From Acidovorax sp. 69 (lineage in GTDB: Bacteria; Pseudomonadota; Gammaproteobacteria; Burkholderiales; Burkholderiaceae_C): a stretch of DNA of 64,000 nt. The DNA lies in NCBI RefSeq assembly GCF_002797445.1, contig NZ_PGEP01000001.1:2108501-2172500 (forward strand), read 5' to 3'. Made by a program: the position numbers and the translations under genes. Below, piece by piece: positions 55,622-64,000 of this stretch; within the stretch, counting starts at the first letter, position 1; the number at the start of each line of letters is the position of its first letter. The notes below the pieces were generated by a model. The model did no database searches and had not been told where the DNA came from. It saw nothing but the letters and a program-made list of their open reading frames with translations.

Positions 55622-56097
55622 TGGGCTTGTCTCCTTTGTTTAGGCTTAAAGTAATTTACTCCAAGCACTCTGTGGTGAATACCTATGGGTTACCCGTACC
55701 GACGGGCCTGGGTGCATGCATTCGAGGGCTGTCCGTCCTGCGCTATTGCTTCATGGGTTGACAGGGTTTGAACGCTGTCCGGGCACCGGTTCTTCTGAAA
55801 AAGACCGCTAGGGATTGCCAGAACCTCTTGACGTCGGTAAAGATAGATCAATGAAGTAAACTGCATTTTTTTGTATTTTATGCAGTATAGATCATGTTTT
55901 CAGGGTGGTGTCGCGCTGTTTGATGCCTCGGTATTGGTAGTTTCGAGCATAGAGAGGCCTCTGCATCATCCTGGGCCGTCGACCTGTGGGCTCAGTCGGA
56001 AAACATGGAGCCTTCACCCGGCAAAATAGAGGTCATTGGTCACAGGGGAGGTCTTGCTGTCCGTGGCCCCCCAGTTCGCAGTGTTACCCATTGCTTC
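55622..56097. other. 476-bp gap with two dyads between the importer and the HPP-CBS gene
   Basis: No gene is visible. AGTAATTTACT (55650-55660) is a perfect 11-bp palindrome about 30 bp before the binding-protein start. ACTGCAT-N13-ATGCAGT (55860-55886) lies in an AT-rich tract and is flanked by direct repeats TAGATCAATG and TAGATCATG. Both are candidate regulator sites for the importer; no regulator gene is adjacent. Confidence 0.45.
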
Positions 56098-57342
56098 ATG
56101 TCTCTTCCATCTCGCTCTTCTTCCGCGTCCTTGTCCTCGTCTTCTGCGCCGTCCATTCGGGTGCGTCTGGCCCGGTGGCTGCGTCATTTTTGGCCAGCCC
56201 CGCTGGGTATTGATGGTCGCGAAAGACTGCGTTTCATCGTTGGTGCGGTGACTGGCGTGTTGCTGACAGCATTGCTCAGCCGTTGGTGGGCAGGGAGTGG
56301 CAGTACGGGCCCCTGGATGGTGGCGTCGCTGGGGGCCAGCGCGGTGCTGGTATTTGGTATGCCATCAAGCCCATTGGCCCAGCCTTGGCCTGTTCTGGGT
56401 GGAAGCACTTTGTCGGCACTCGTTGGTGCAGCCGCTGCCGCTTTTATCCCAGATCCCGCGATCGCAGGGGCGGTGGCGGTGGGGTTGGCCATAGCGCTCA
56501 TGGTGCCGCTGCGCTGCCTGCATCCACCAGGTGGAGCGATGGCGCTTTATATGGTGCTGACGGCGGGCGAGGGGTGGCACCTGGCCGCGTTTCCCATACT
56601 TTTCAATGTGCTCGTATTGCTGGTGGCTGGGGTGGTCTACAACGGCCTGACCGGGCGCCGTTACCCGCACCCCCAGCGTGCAGCGGTCAGGACTGATGTT
56701 GCCCAGGGTGCTTTCACCGCGTCAGATGTGGATGCTGCTTTGTCCCATTACAACCAGGTGCTGGATGTCAGCCGTGCGGATCTGGAGGGGCTTTTGCATC
56801 TGGCGGGCAGGGCCGCTTTCCAGCGAACGCTGGGTGAGGTTCGTTGTTCGGACATCATGTCCAAGCCTCCGTTTGCGGTGGAGGCGGAGGTCTCCCTCAA
56901 GGATGCATGGGCGCTGATGCGTGCCCAGCAGATCAAAGCGTTGCCGGTGGTGGACCCGCTGCGCCGGGTTGTAGGGATCGTGACAGTGGCGGATTTCATG
57001 CGGCTCGCCAACCTTGATACGCACGAAGGGCTGGGGCAGCGCCTGCGCACACTCGTCATGGGTCGCAGTGGCCAGCCTCAGGATGTGGGCGAAATCATGT
57101 CGCACCCGGTGCAGGTGGCCCGCGTGGCGCAGCACGCCATGGATCTTGTTCCCCTGTTTTCTCAAGGCGGGCACCACCATATTCCCATCGTGGATGGGGA
57201 TGAGCGGTTGGTGGGTGTGATCACCCAGACGGACCTGGTGCGAACGCTGGCCACAGCCGTTCAGGGGCGTGATGAGGGGGACGTTGTGAGCGCAACCAGG
57301 GCGCATGGGGCGGCCTCAACAGCCTCCAACGCGGGCCAATAG
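56098..57342 (+). CDS. HPP-family membrane protein fused to two CBS domains
   Basis: The 414-residue protein has an N-terminal HPP domain with four or five membrane segments and the signature PLRCLHPPGGAMALYMVLTAG, then a cytoplasmic pair of CBS domains (MSKPPFAVEAEVSLKDAWALMRAQQIKALPVVD and MSHPVQVARVAQHAMDLVPLFSQGGHHHIPIVDGDERLVGVITQTDL). HPP proteins have been linked to nitrite transport in plastids and cyanobacteria; CBS pairs bind adenine nucleotides. I chose the ATG at 56098 (MSLPSRSS); an upstream in-frame ATG at 56005 is possible. Confidence 0.85.
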   Translation: MSLPSRSSSASLSSSSAPSIRVRLARWLRHFWPAPLGIDGRERLRFIVGAVTGVLLTALLSRWWAGSGSTGPWMVASLGASAVLVFGMPSSPLAQPWPVLGGSTLSALVGAAAAAFIPDPAIAGAVAVGLAIALMVPLRCLHPPGGAMALYMVLTAGEGWHLAAFPILFNVLVLLVAGVVYNGLTGRRYPHPQRAAVRTDVAQGAFTASDVDAALSHYNQVLDVSRADLEGLLHLAGRAAFQRTLGEVRCSDIMSKPPFAVEAEVSLKDAWALMRAQQIKALPVVDPLRRVVGIVTVADFMRLANLDTHEGLGQRLRTLVMGRSGQPQDVGEIMSHPVQVARVAQHAMDLVPLFSQGGHHHIPIVDGDERLVGVITQTDLVRTLATAVQGRDEGDVVSATRAHGAASTASNAGQ

Positions 57343-57572
57343 GCAAAACGTGGTACATCGCGGTACAATCGACAGGCTATGCACAGCGCTTGAGCCTGTC
57401 CATTGACGCCGTCTCCCCCGGCCCTCTGCCTGATCTGCGCCCCGGGTGCAGCGACTCCCACCGCCCGCAATGCACCGTGTGTCGAGTACCGACCACGTCG
57501 TAGCTGCCGTGGTGGATGCACAAAGCGTTCAGGCGCTGATCACAGAATATTTGTTTTGAAAAGATAGAGAAC

Positions 57573-57824
57573 ATGGCCAAAGAAGAACTCATTGAAATGC
57601 AAGGCTCCGTCACGGAAGTTTTGCCCGACTCGCGCTTTCGCGTCACGCTGGAAAACGGTCACCAACTGATCGCCTACACGGGCGGCAAAATGCGCAAGCA
57701 CCACATCCGCATCCTGGCGGGCGATAAGGTTTCGCTGGAGATGTCTCCGTATGACCTGTCCAAGGGACGCATCACGTTCCGCCATCTGGCTGGCCGTGGT
57801 CCCGGACCGTCGAGCAACCGTTAA
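57573..57824 (+). CDS. infA: Translation initiation factor IF-1
   Basis: The 83-residue OB-fold protein ([59 protein letters not shown]) binds the ribosomal A site during initiation. The C-terminal tail [13 protein letters not shown] is longer than in E. coli. It stands alone, away from ribosomal protein genes. Many Burkholderiales carry a second infA in the ribosomal operon, so this may be the additional copy. Confidence 0.95.
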   Translation: MAKEELIEMQGSVTEVLPDSRFRVTLENGHQLIAYTGGKMRKHHIRILAGDKVSLEMSPYDLSKGRITFRHLAGRGPGPSSNR

Positions 57825-57847
57825 TTCACTGAGTCCTTGGTCTTTTT

Positions 57848-57862
57848 CAGCCCTGTGGGCTG
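57848..57862 (+). terminator. Weak hairpin downstream of infA
   Basis: CAGCCC-TGT-GGGCTG lies 24 bp after the infA stop and is followed by ATCCGTTTCTCGTTTC, a loose T-rich tract. Confidence 0.45.
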
Positions 57863-58023
57863 ATCCGTTTCTCGTTTCTTGTGGTTCTCTCATCCATGTG
57901 CCCCCTTGCGAAAGAGGTAGTGGATTCCCGGTTTTAGTTTGTTGCTCGCTGTTTTTGGAAAAAACACAAAAAGTACGCAACGAACCAGAAAGTAGGGAAA
58001 TACCGAGTTAGAATACGAGCTGT

Positions 58024-58100
58024 CGGAGCGTAGCGCAGCCTGGTAGCGCATCTGCTTTGGGAGCAGAGGGTCGCGAGTTCGAATCCCGCCGCTCCGACCA
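58024..58100 (+). tRNA. tRNA-Pro(TGG)
   Basis: The 77-base gene folds as a cloverleaf: acceptor CGGAGCG / CGCTCCG, D-arm GCGCAGCCTGGTAGCGC, anticodon loop TTTGGGA with anticodon TGG at 58058-58060, T-arm GCGAGTTCGAATCCCGC, and encoded CCA at the end. A TAGAAT -10-like hexamer lies about 10 bases upstream. Confidence 0.97.
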
Positions 58101-58108
58101 TCAATCGT

Positions 58109-58140
58109 AAGGGCTCCTAGCTATCAAGTTAGGAGCCCTT
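58109..58140 (+). terminator. Terminator after tRNA-Pro
   Basis: An 11-bp stem AAGGGCTCCTA / TAGGAGCCCTT with a 10-nt loop is followed by TTCGTTTTC. Confidence 0.85.
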
Positions 58141-58476
58141 TTCGTTTTCCGTTATGCGTTTGTCTAACGGGTTGCTCTGGCCTCGATGTGTTTTTGTGCC
58201 GCACTTTTTCTGCCCTCTGAGCTCGCGTGGTGTGCGCCCATCCGCTGGACCTCGATAGGCCTGCTCTTTTCGTTCACACCCGTCTGGGCTTTGGCTTGCA
58301 GGTCGCAGAATGACGTGTTGGGGGGATGGGCGTTGTACGTCCGGGGCTTGTCGCTGTACCGACAGCCCACGTTACGGGGCCAATCCCCGATCATTCTGGG
58401 TGTGGTGTCGGCGTGGATTGCGCGGTTTCAATGTCCGCCAGCGTTGAAAATGGCACGTTAGAAAAATGAGGCTCCT
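58141..58476. other. 336-bp stretch without a convincing gene
   Basis: A 91-codon plus-strand reading (58186-58461) has no recognisable features, and a minus-strand one (58164-58394) is equally weak. I see no clear repeat. The promoter of the small gene at 58477 should lie near its end. Confidence 0.4.
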
Positions 58477-58686
58477 GTGAATCAACCTGCTCCATATGCC
58501 GAATTGATCGCCACTTACAAAAGGGCGAGGGCAGAGGCCGCCCACAAACAGGGGCTGATCAAAGCGGTTGCGGCCAAGGGCCCCAAGGCAATTCAAGCAG
58601 CTATCGATACGGCAGGCAAAGCCGTGAAGCGCAGGGACTCCTATGCGGACAAGCTGGCTTCGCTGGGAGTTGTGCTCAAAGATTGA
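58477..58686 (+). CDS. Small basic helical hypothetical protein (69 aa)
   Basis: The product (MNQPAPYAELIATYKRARAE, then HKQGLIKAVAAKGPKAIQAAIDTAGKAVKRRDSYADKLASLGVVLKD) is Lys/Ala-rich and predicted helical. The GTG start has GAGG just upstream. I do not recognise a family. A hairpin CCCTCGGTTT-N4-AAACCGAGGG (58703-58726) lies 16 bp after the stop and could end transcription. Confidence 0.5.
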   Translation: MNQPAPYAELIATYKRARAEAAHKQGLIKAVAAKGPKAIQAAIDTAGKAVKRRDSYADKLASLGVVLKD

Positions 58687-58702
58687 GCGGGGCAGGGCGA
58701 TA

Positions 58703-58726
58703 CCCTCGGTTTAAAGAAACCGAGGG
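58703..58726 (+). terminator. Hairpin after the small gene at 58477
   Basis: A perfect 10-bp stem with a 4-nt loop, CCCTCGGTTT / AAACCGAGGG. No U-tract follows, so termination strength is doubtful. Confidence 0.5.
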
Positions 58727-58883
58727 GCGCCGATGGATGCCAATGAGCTGCTCGAAGCGTTGGGGATGCTGCAGGGTCGGCAAGGCCGCCGCAGGGATTT
58801 CTTACCAAGTGGCGTGTGAACATTGCGTACCATCTGGCATCCGTATGGGCCGTTGTCCGTGCATCTGATGGGCTATTCATGCG

Positions 58884-59690
58884 ATGAAATTTTCCACGTC
58901 GGCAATCCTTTCTTTTTCGGAGGCAGCCGTTGATGCAGGTGCCCATTCGAGACGCTACGACACGGTGGATGCGCTGCGTGGCTTGGCCATGGTATGGATG
59001 ACGGTCTTTCACTTCTGTTTTGACCTGAGCCACTTCGGGTTTTGGCCACAGAATTTCCGTGCGGACCCCTTCTGGACAACCCAGCGCACGTTCATCGTCA
59101 GCCTCTTCCTGTTTTGTGCGGGACTCGGTCAGGCCATTGCATTGCACCAAGGGCAGGGCTGGTTGCGTTTTGGACGCCGATGGGTGCAGGTTGTAGGCTG
59201 TGCCTTGCTGGTCACAGCAGGTTCTTTTGTGATGTTCCCCCAAAGCTTTATCTACTTTGGTGTGTTGCACGGTATGGCTGTGATGCTTCTGATTGCGCGG
59301 TGCTCTGTCAGTTGGGGGCGATGGTTGTGGTTGGCGGGGCTGGTGGCAGTGGTGTTGCCGTCGCTGGCACTGCATGCGTTGACCGGAGTTTTTGAGGAAG
59401 CAGCACCCTGGCTGAATGGGCGCGCCCTCAATTGGCTGGGACTGGTGTCACGCAAGCCCTTTACCGAAGACTACGTGCCGATTTTTCCGTGGCTGGGTGT
59501 GATGTGGTGGGGTCTTGCCGCAGGGCAGTGGACACTGCTCAGGCGGCCTTTGTGGGCGCAGTGGGCATTGCCTGGAATCTTTCGGCAATTGGCGGTGCTA
59601 GGGCGCTGGAGTCTCAGTTACTACATGCTTCATCAGCCAGTGATGATCGGGCTGCTGACGATGGTGGCCTGGGTGCTGAACCGTCCATGA
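58884..59690 (+). CDS. DUF1624 / heparan-alpha-glucosaminide acetyltransferase-like membrane protein
   Basis: The 268-residue protein has about seven membrane segments. It opens with the family motif RRYDTVDALRGLAMVWMTVFHFCFDLSHFG and ends with LGRWSLSYYMLHQPVMIGLL, both typical of the DUF1624/YeiB-like acyltransferase superfamily. The conserved histidine in FHFCFD may be catalytic. Substrate is unknown. A strong bidirectional terminator follows. Confidence 0.85.
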   Translation: MKFSTSAILSFSEAAVDAGAHSRRYDTVDALRGLAMVWMTVFHFCFDLSHFGFWPQNFRADPFWTTQRTFIVSLFLFCAGLGQAIALHQGQGWLRFGRRWVQVVGCALLVTAGSFVMFPQSFIYFGVLHGMAVMLLIARCSVSWGRWLWLAGLVAVVLPSLALHALTGVFEEAAPWLNGRALNWLGLVSRKPFTEDYVPIFPWLGVMWWGLAAGQWTLLRRPLWAQWALPGIFRQLAVLGRWSLSYYMLHQPVMIGLLTMVAWVLNRP

Positions 59691-59742
59691 GCGAATGGCG
59701 GCACGGCCTGAGCGACCAGAGGCGCAGTGCAATCCGCAATAT

Positions 59743-59780
59743 CCATAAAAAAACGCGACCTTGGTCGCGTTTTTTTATGG
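59743..59780. terminator. Bidirectional terminator between DUF1624 gene and PpiC gene
   Basis: Arms CCATAAAAAAACGCGACC and its exact complement flank TT, giving a CGCGACC/GGTCGCG stem with an A7 run on one side and a T7 run on the other. It serves the two convergent genes. Confidence 0.92.
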
Positions 59781-59810
59781 GCATCCCGGATGGGATGCGA
59801 TGGAAGCCGA

Positions 59811-60596
59811 TTACTCGACCTTGGCCTTGGCGCGCAGGTCTTCCTGGAACTTGGCCAGCTTTTGCTGTTGCAGTTGTTGAGAAACTTGCGGCTTGACCTC
59901 TTCCAGCTTGGGCAACTCGGCCTGGCGCACGCCATCCAGACGGATCACATGCCAGCCAAATTGGCTCTTGACGGGGGTGTCGGTCATTTTGCCCTTTTCC
60001 AGCTTGATGAGGGCTTCTGTGAATTCGCTCACGTAGCTGGCGGGGTTGGCCCAATCCAGGTCACCGCCCTTGGCGCCAGAGCCTGCGTCCTTGGACTGCT
60101 TCTTGGCGATGTCTTCAAACTTGGCGCCCTTCTTGATGGACGCGATGATGGCCTTGGCGTCAGCTTCTTTTTCCACCAGGATGTGGCTGGCCTTGTATTC
60201 CTTGCCGCTATTGGCGGCCACGAACTTGTCGTACTCGGCCTGGATCTCGGCGTCGGTCACAGGGTTCGTCTTCTGGAAGTCGGCGAACAGTTCGCGGATC
60301 AAGATGCTTTGGCGGGCCAGGTCTATCTGGGCTTTGTAGTCTGCCGAGGCTTCCAAGCCGCGCTTTTGCGCTTCCTGCATGAAGATCTCACGGGCGATGA
60401 CTTCTTCCTTGATCTGGCCTTCGATGTCTGGCGTCACCGGACGGCCGGAGCGTTCCACTTGCTGCTTGAGCGCTTCGACGCGCTCCTTGGGCACGGCCTT
60501 GCCATTGACGATGGCAATGTTCTGGGCGGAAACGGGCAGGGCCATCGTGCCCAGCACGGCAGCGGCGACGAGGCCGGACAGGAGCTGTTTCTTCAT
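59811..60596 (-). CDS. Periplasmic parvulin-type peptidyl-prolyl isomerase (PpiC/PrsA-like)
   Basis: The 261-residue protein has a signal peptide (LLSGLVAAAVLGTMALPVSAQ), a SurA_N-like helical region (KERVEALKQQVERSGRP) and a parvulin domain at about 125-225 (YKASHILVEKEADAKAIIASIKKGAKFEDIAKKQSKDAGSGAKGGDLDW, then VKSQFGWHVIRLDGVR). I chose the ATG at 60596 (MKKQLLSG), which gives a proper signal peptide. It folds outer-membrane and periplasmic proteins. It is followed by the terminator at 59743-59780 and preceded by bolA. Confidence 0.93.
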   Translation of the reverse strand: MKKQLLSGLVAAAVLGTMALPVSAQNIAIVNGKAVPKERVEALKQQVERSGRPVTPDIEGQIKEEVIAREIFMQEAQKRGLEASADYKAQIDLARQSILIRELFADFQKTNPVTDAEIQAEYDKFVAANSGKEYKASHILVEKEADAKAIIASIKKGAKFEDIAKKQSKDAGSGAKGGDLDWANPASYVSEFTEALIKLEKGKMTDTPVKSQFGWHVIRLDGVRQAELPKLEEVKPQVSQQLQQQKLAKFQEDLRAKAKVE

Positions 60597-60663
60597 GCGG
60601 AATCCAAAAAATAAGGGAGTTGTTTGCCAGCTGAAATCCGGCAACTGATGACTTGGGGCCGGC

Positions 60664-60924
60664 TCAGAGAACTTCAATGGCGAGGGCGTGAACGCCTTGG
60701 TCAATAAATTCTTGCAGCGCATCATACACAAGGCGGTGTTGCGCTACACGGGGCCGTCCTGTAAAGAAAGGTGACGCAATGCGGACCCGGAAATGGGTGC
60801 CAAAGCCGGTGCCATTGGCACCGGCATGGCCCGCGTGGGCTGCGCTTTCGTCCAGCACTTCGAGTTGGGTGGGGGTTAGCTTTTCCACCAGTGCCTGGTG
60901 CATTTGTTGGGCAAGGGTTGTCAT
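60664..60924 (-). CDS. bolA: BolA family protein
   Basis: The 86-residue protein has the BolA fold: LTPTQLEVLDESAAHAGH, then THFRVRIASPFFTGRPRVAQHRLVYDALQEFIDQGVHALAIEVL. BolA proteins partner monothiol glutaredoxins in iron-sulfur handling and affect cell shape. Its start is 12 bp downstream of the yciB stop, so the minus-strand unit yciB-bolA-ppiC is likely an operon, with msrB-selO upstream. Confidence 0.93.
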   Translation of the reverse strand: MTTLAQQMHQALVEKLTPTQLEVLDESAAHAGHAGANGTGFGTHFRVRIASPFFTGRPRVAQHRLVYDALQEFIDQGVHALAIEVL

Positions 60925-60935
60925 ATCCGGCGTTC

Positions 60936-61475
60936 TCAGGCGGCAGGCTCATCACCCTTGAGGTGTGGCGCAATGTAGATGCCTTGTGCAATCAGGAACA
61001 CCAGGGGGAAGGCATAGCCCCAGAGCTTGAAGTCCACCCAGGCCTCGGTGCTGAAGTTGAGCACCACATAGGCGTTGATGGCAGACATGAAGGCGCAGTA
61101 GATGATCCAGGCCACGTTAAGCCGCAGCCATACGTTGTCGGGCAGTTCCAGCTGGCTGCCGAGCAGCATCTTGAGGAAATTTTTCTTCATTGCCCACAGG
61201 GCCACGGCCAGTGCGAGGGACATGGCCCCATATAAAACCGTCGGCTTCCATTTGATGAAGCGGTCGTCCTGCAACACCAAAGTAAGGGTGCCAAACAACA
61301 GGATGAGCACCAGCGTGACCTTGTGCATGGTCTGAAGGCGCCGGTCGATGAAGTAAATCAGGGCCATCTGCGCCACAGTGGCGGCCATCAGCACGGCCGT
61401 GCCCACGTAGATGCCATAGAACTTGTAAGCCCCGAAGAACAGCAGGATGGGGAAGAAATCGATCAGAATTTTCAT
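60936..61475 (-). CDS. yciB: Inner-membrane septation protein YciB (IspZ)
   Basis: The 179-residue protein has about five membrane segments and the YciB signature [44 protein letters not shown] and [29 protein letters not shown]. Family members take part in envelope synthesis and septation. It is followed by bolA and lies 25 bp downstream of msrB. Confidence 0.94.
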   Translation of the reverse strand: MKILIDFFPILLFFGAYKFYGIYVGTAVLMAATVAQMALIYFIDRRLQTMHKVTLVLILLFGTLTLVLQDDRFIKWKPTVLYGAMSLALAVALWAMKKNFLKMLLGSQLELPDNVWLRLNVAWIIYCAFMSAINAYVVLNFSTEAWVDFKLWGYAFPLVFLIAQGIYIAPHLKGDEPAA

Positions 61476-61499
61476 GGGATCAGAAAAGAGTCTCGGCGC

Positions 61500-61913
61500 T
61501 CAGGTTGTGCCGGATTCGAAGTCCAGCGAGGCCGAGTTCATGCAATAGCGCAGGCCGGTGGAGGCAGGACCGTCTTCAAAAACATGGCCCAGGTGCGCCC
61601 CGCATTGTGCACATACCGTTTCGGTGCGAACCATGCCATGGCTGCGGTCGACGATTTCCGTGATCGAGCCAGGAAGGGCTTCCGAGAAGCTGGGCCAGCC
61701 GCAACCTGCGTCAAACTTTGTCACTGAATCAAATAACTTGCTGCCACAGCAGATGCAATGGTAGCTGCCGTCGGCCCAGTGGGCTTCGTACTTGCCGGTG
61801 AACGGGCGCTCGGTGGCGGCATGGCGCGTGACCTGCAAGGCCACGGGTTCTGCGCCTTTTTCGCGCAAGACGGCTTGCCATTCGGCATCGGTTTTCTGAA
61901 CAGGGTAGGTCAT
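61500..61913 (-). CDS. msrB: Peptide-methionine (R)-S-oxide reductase MsrB
   Basis: The 137-residue enzyme repairs oxidised methionine. Zinc sites are [10 protein letters not shown] and [16 protein letters not shown], and the catalytic cysteine is in [11 protein letters not shown]. The start overlaps the selO stop by four bases. Its pairing with selO is common and links AMPylation-based redox control to methionine repair. Confidence 0.95.
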   Translation of the reverse strand: MTYPVQKTDAEWQAVLREKGAEPVALQVTRHAATERPFTGKYEAHWADGSYHCICCGSKLFDSVTKFDAGCGWPSFSEALPGSITEIVDRSHGMVRTETVCAQCGAHLGHVFEDGPASTGLRYCMNSASLDFESGTT

Positions 61914-63391
61914 GATGAACAGCTGATCTCGATGGAGGACGCCCAGTCGGGCGGGAAGGCTGCATAGGCGTCGTGCCCAGGGTGCTCGTCAAAGGGGCGC
62001 TCCAGCAGCCGCTGAAGGGTTTGGAGTTCGTTGAAGTCGCCAAGTTTCGCTGCGCGGATGGCCTGCTCGCCCAAGTGGTTTCTCAACACAAATTTGGGAT
62101 TGGTTTTTAGCATCAAATCGGCAACAGGCGCTTTATCCATATGCGCAAGTAGCTCCGAATACGATAGCAACCACTGGTCCAACCCGTCACGGTCCGCACA
62201 CAGGTCGCGGACCGGCTCGAAGTCGCCCGCAACAACGGCGTGCGACAAGCGCCGCCAGAAGATCGTGTAGTCCACACCGTTGCGGGCCAGCAGCAGCAAA
62301 AGAGTATCGATGAGTTCAGCGTCGCCATCGCTTGCGTCCGTCAACCCCAGCTTGGCGCGCATCCGGGCCATAAATTCAGTGGGAAAGACGGTTTTGTAGG
62401 ATTCCAGCGCCTCTTTGGCGATCTCCGGGTCGCCCATCAGTGGCAACAAGGCTTGGGCCAGACAAAACAGGTTCCAGTACGCCACGTTGGGCTGGCGGTT
62501 GTAGGCGTAGCGGCCCTGCGTGTCACTGTGGTTGCAGATGTGACCGGGCACGAAAGCGTCCAGAAACTGGAAAGGGCCGTAGTCGAGGGTCAAGCCCAGG
62601 ATGCTCATGTTGTCGGTATTCATCACCCCGTGGCAAAACCCCACGGCTTGCCATTGGGCCATGAGGCGGGCGGTGCGCTCGCTCACGGCTTTCAGCAGCG
62701 CAGCGTAAGCATTGCCTCCAAACTCGGTGGTGCCGCGACATTCCGGGTAGTGACGGTCAACCACGTAGTCGGCAAGCGCTTTCAGCTGCAAGTCTTGGCC
62801 GTTGGCTGCGAAGTGCTCAAAGTGCCCAAAGCGCACAAAACTCGGTGCCACGCGGGTGACCACGGCGGCCGTTTCGATCTCTTCGCGGCGCACCGGGCCG
62901 GTTGATCCGGTAACGCACAAGGCGCGTGAGGTAGCAATGCCCAGACCATGCATGGCTTCGCTGCACAGAAATTCCCGGATGCTGGACCGCAGTACCGCGC
63001 GCCCGTCACCCATTCGGGAATAGGGTGTGCGACCTGCCCCTTTGAGTTGGATCTCCCACCCGCTGGCGGTCTCGCCCAGCAGGATGGCCCGGCCGTCGCC
63101 CAACTGGCCTGCCCACACACCAAACTGGTGTCCGCTGTACACGCTGGCCAATGGACGCGAACCCGCCAACAGGTGGTTTCCGGTAAATGCCTGCAGGGCA
63201 TCGTCGCTGCGCAGATGGGCTTCATTCAGGCCCAGTAGTTGCGCCACGGTCGGGCTGGTGCCCACCCAGTGGGGTGTGGGCAAGGGGGTGGGGCGTAGTT
63301 CGGTGAAAAAGTCGGGGCCCAGCGCGGCAAAGCGGTGGTCCCAGGCCAGGCCGAGGTCGGTGCGGGTGTCGCTGTCGGCAGTCAAGGTCAT
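61910..63391 (-). CDS. selO: Protein adenylyltransferase SelO (YdiU)
   Basis: The 493-residue pseudokinase transfers AMP to proteins, including redox enzymes in E. coli. Motifs are [64 protein letters not shown] and [24 protein letters not shown]. The final residues ([15 protein letters not shown]) keep the C-terminal cysteine pattern typical of the family. I chose the ATG at 63391 (MTLTADSD) over 63439, whose extra residues look non-conserved. It is coupled to msrB. Confidence 0.95.
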   Translation of the reverse strand: MTLTADSDTRTDLGLAWDHRFAALGPDFFTELRPTPLPTPHWVGTSPTVAQLLGLNEAHLRSDDALQAFTGNHLLAGSRPLASVYSGHQFGVWAGQLGDGRAILLGETASGWEIQLKGAGRTPYSRMGDGRAVLRSSIREFLCSEAMHGLGIATSRALCVTGSTGPVRREEIETAAVVTRVAPSFVRFGHFEHFAANGQDLQLKALADYVVDRHYPECRGTTEFGGNAYAALLKAVSERTARLMAQWQAVGFCHGVMNTDNMSILGLTLDYGPFQFLDAFVPGHICNHSDTQGRYAYNRQPNVAYWNLFCLAQALLPLMGDPEIAKEALESYKTVFPTEFMARMRAKLGLTDASDGDAELIDTLLLLLARNGVDYTIFWRRLSHAVVAGDFEPVRDLCADRDGLDQWLLSYSELLAHMDKAPVADLMLKTNPKFVLRNHLGEQAIRAAKLGDFNELQTLQRLLERPFDEHPGHDAYAAFPPDWASSIEISCSS

Positions 63392-63468
63392 GGGTTCGAT
63401 TGTCTCGCAGCCCGGATGTCCCGGTGCCCACAGGGCCATGGCGAGCGGATGAGGCTGCGCGCGGGCAG

Positions 63469-64000
63469 CTACGCCGGCGCCTCAGTTCCCAGGGCGACCT
63501 GGCTTGTTGCTGGCGGCAGCAGTTGCAGGCGGTACTGGCCTGGGGGCATGCCAAACCAGCGCTTGCAGGCCCGAAACAGGTTGCTCTGGTCGCAAAAACC
63601 GAGCAGATCGGCCACCTCGGCCAGATTGCGGCGCGGGTCGGCCAGGTACTGGCGGGCCAGTTCGCTGCGGGTGTCGTCCAGCAGTTGCTGGTAGCTCACC
63701 GACTCTGTCTGCAGCCGCCGCTGCAGGGTGCGGTCCGTCAGGTGCAGGCGCGCTGCCACGTCCTCACGCCGGGGCTCGCCCAGGTGCAGCGTGCGCGATA
63801 TTTCGGCGCGTACCTTGGCGCTCACCAGCGATGGGCCCAACTGCCCCAGCTCGGTTTCGACCAGTTGTTCGTGCAGCGCCCACAGGCTGGGGTTGTGGGT
63901 GGGAATGGGCTGCAGCAAGTCGGCTTCGGCCATCAGGAAACGGTTGCCCGACTGGCCAAAGCGGGGCAGCACGCCAAAGGCGGTGCGGTGGCGCGCGTCG
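63469..64000 (-). CDS. AraC-family transcriptional regulator (5' end outside window)
   Basis: The visible part is the C-terminal half: the end of an arabinose-binding-like domain ([44 protein letters not shown]) and an AraC DNA-binding domain with two helix-turn-helices ([22 protein letters not shown] and [33 protein letters not shown]). The reading frame is open to the window edge, so the start is upstream. It is followed by selO after about 80 bp. Confidence 0.88.
   Translation of the reverse strand, partial: DARHRTAFGVLPRFGQSGNRFLMAEADLLQPIPTHNPSLWALHEQLVETELGQLGPSLVSAKVRAEISRTLHLGEPRREDVAARLHLTDRTLQRRLQTESVSYQQLLDDTRSELARQYLADPRRNLAEVADLLGFCDQSNLFRACKRWFGMPPGQYRLQLLPPATSQVALGTEAPA

Noticed and set aside
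58024..58140. Integrative element attached at the tRNA-Pro gene
   Set aside because: No integrase follows and no repeat of the tRNA 3' end was found in the window; the tRNA is followed directly by its own terminator.
58186..58461. 91-codon ORF after tRNA-Pro
   Set aside because: No ribosome-binding site, no conserved motif, and an opposing frame is equally open.

Overview
The window is a high-GC betaproteobacterial chromosome segment. Gene content and order (dnaB, phoH, bcp, alaA-hom-thrC, molybdenum-cofactor genes, clpB, a complete five-step hut pathway, bolA-yciB-msrB-selO) and protein wording point to Comamonadaceae, most like Acidovorax; this is inferred by recognition, not by a search. 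There is no prophage, CRISPR array, rRNA or plasmid backbone. One IS3-family element and one tRNA-Pro(TGG) are present.

Layout. 1-9.1 kb: the 3' part of dnaB, a minus-strand phoH/small membrane protein pair, bcp, a Mth938-domain protein, then alaA, hom and thrC (alanine and threonine synthesis). 9.2-14.1 kb: mobB-moeA-moaD and moaE, split by about 2.1 kb holding a dapA-like gene with a leader-peptide-like upstream region and three small genes. 14.2-18.9 kb: clpB behind a sigma-32-type promoter, a small membrane protein and a coniferyl-aldehyde-type dehydrogenase. 18.9-28 kb: a LuxR-type regulator and hybrid kinase, a small protein with an adhesin-repeat-like segment, GNAT and methyltransferase genes, dusC and a lipoprotein phospholipase D/ClsC-like gene. 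28.2-34 kb: amt with a sigma-54 promoter, an IS3 element, two tandem Spy/CpxP-like genes and a CpxR/CpxA-like pair. 34.2-49.6 kb: a large histidine-utilisation locus with two ABC importers, hutC, hutH, hutU, an IclR regulator, a PhyH-type dioxygenase, hutD, hutI, hutF and hutG. 49.7-55.6 kb: a small gene with a structured leader, psd and a Liv-type branched-chain/aromatic-acid importer. 56-64 kb: HPP-CBS protein, infA, tRNA-Pro, a DUF1624 membrane protein, a PpiC isomerase, bolA, yciB, msrB-selO and the 3' part of an AraC regulator.

How it works together. The hut locus encodes histidine to urocanate (HutH), imidazolone propionate (HutU), formiminoglutamate (HutI), formylglutamate (HutF) and glutamate plus formate (HutG). 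The GntR-type repressor HutC is encoded inside, and matching TGTATATACA-core operators lie before the first importer gene and directly before hutH. The Spy-like/CpxRA group looks like an envelope-stress module, and selO-msrB an oxidative-damage pair.

Two features cut across the window. First, five genes (dnaB, the hybrid kinase, the phospholipase D gene, IS orfA and hutF) are each broken by one missing base, four of them in runs of five or more G/C. That pattern suggests base-calling errors rather than five real mutations. Second, a dispersed palindromic repeat with core TAGCGCTT-AAGCGCTA recurs in at least seven intergenic gaps, and appears to have entered livG and perhaps moeA in frame.
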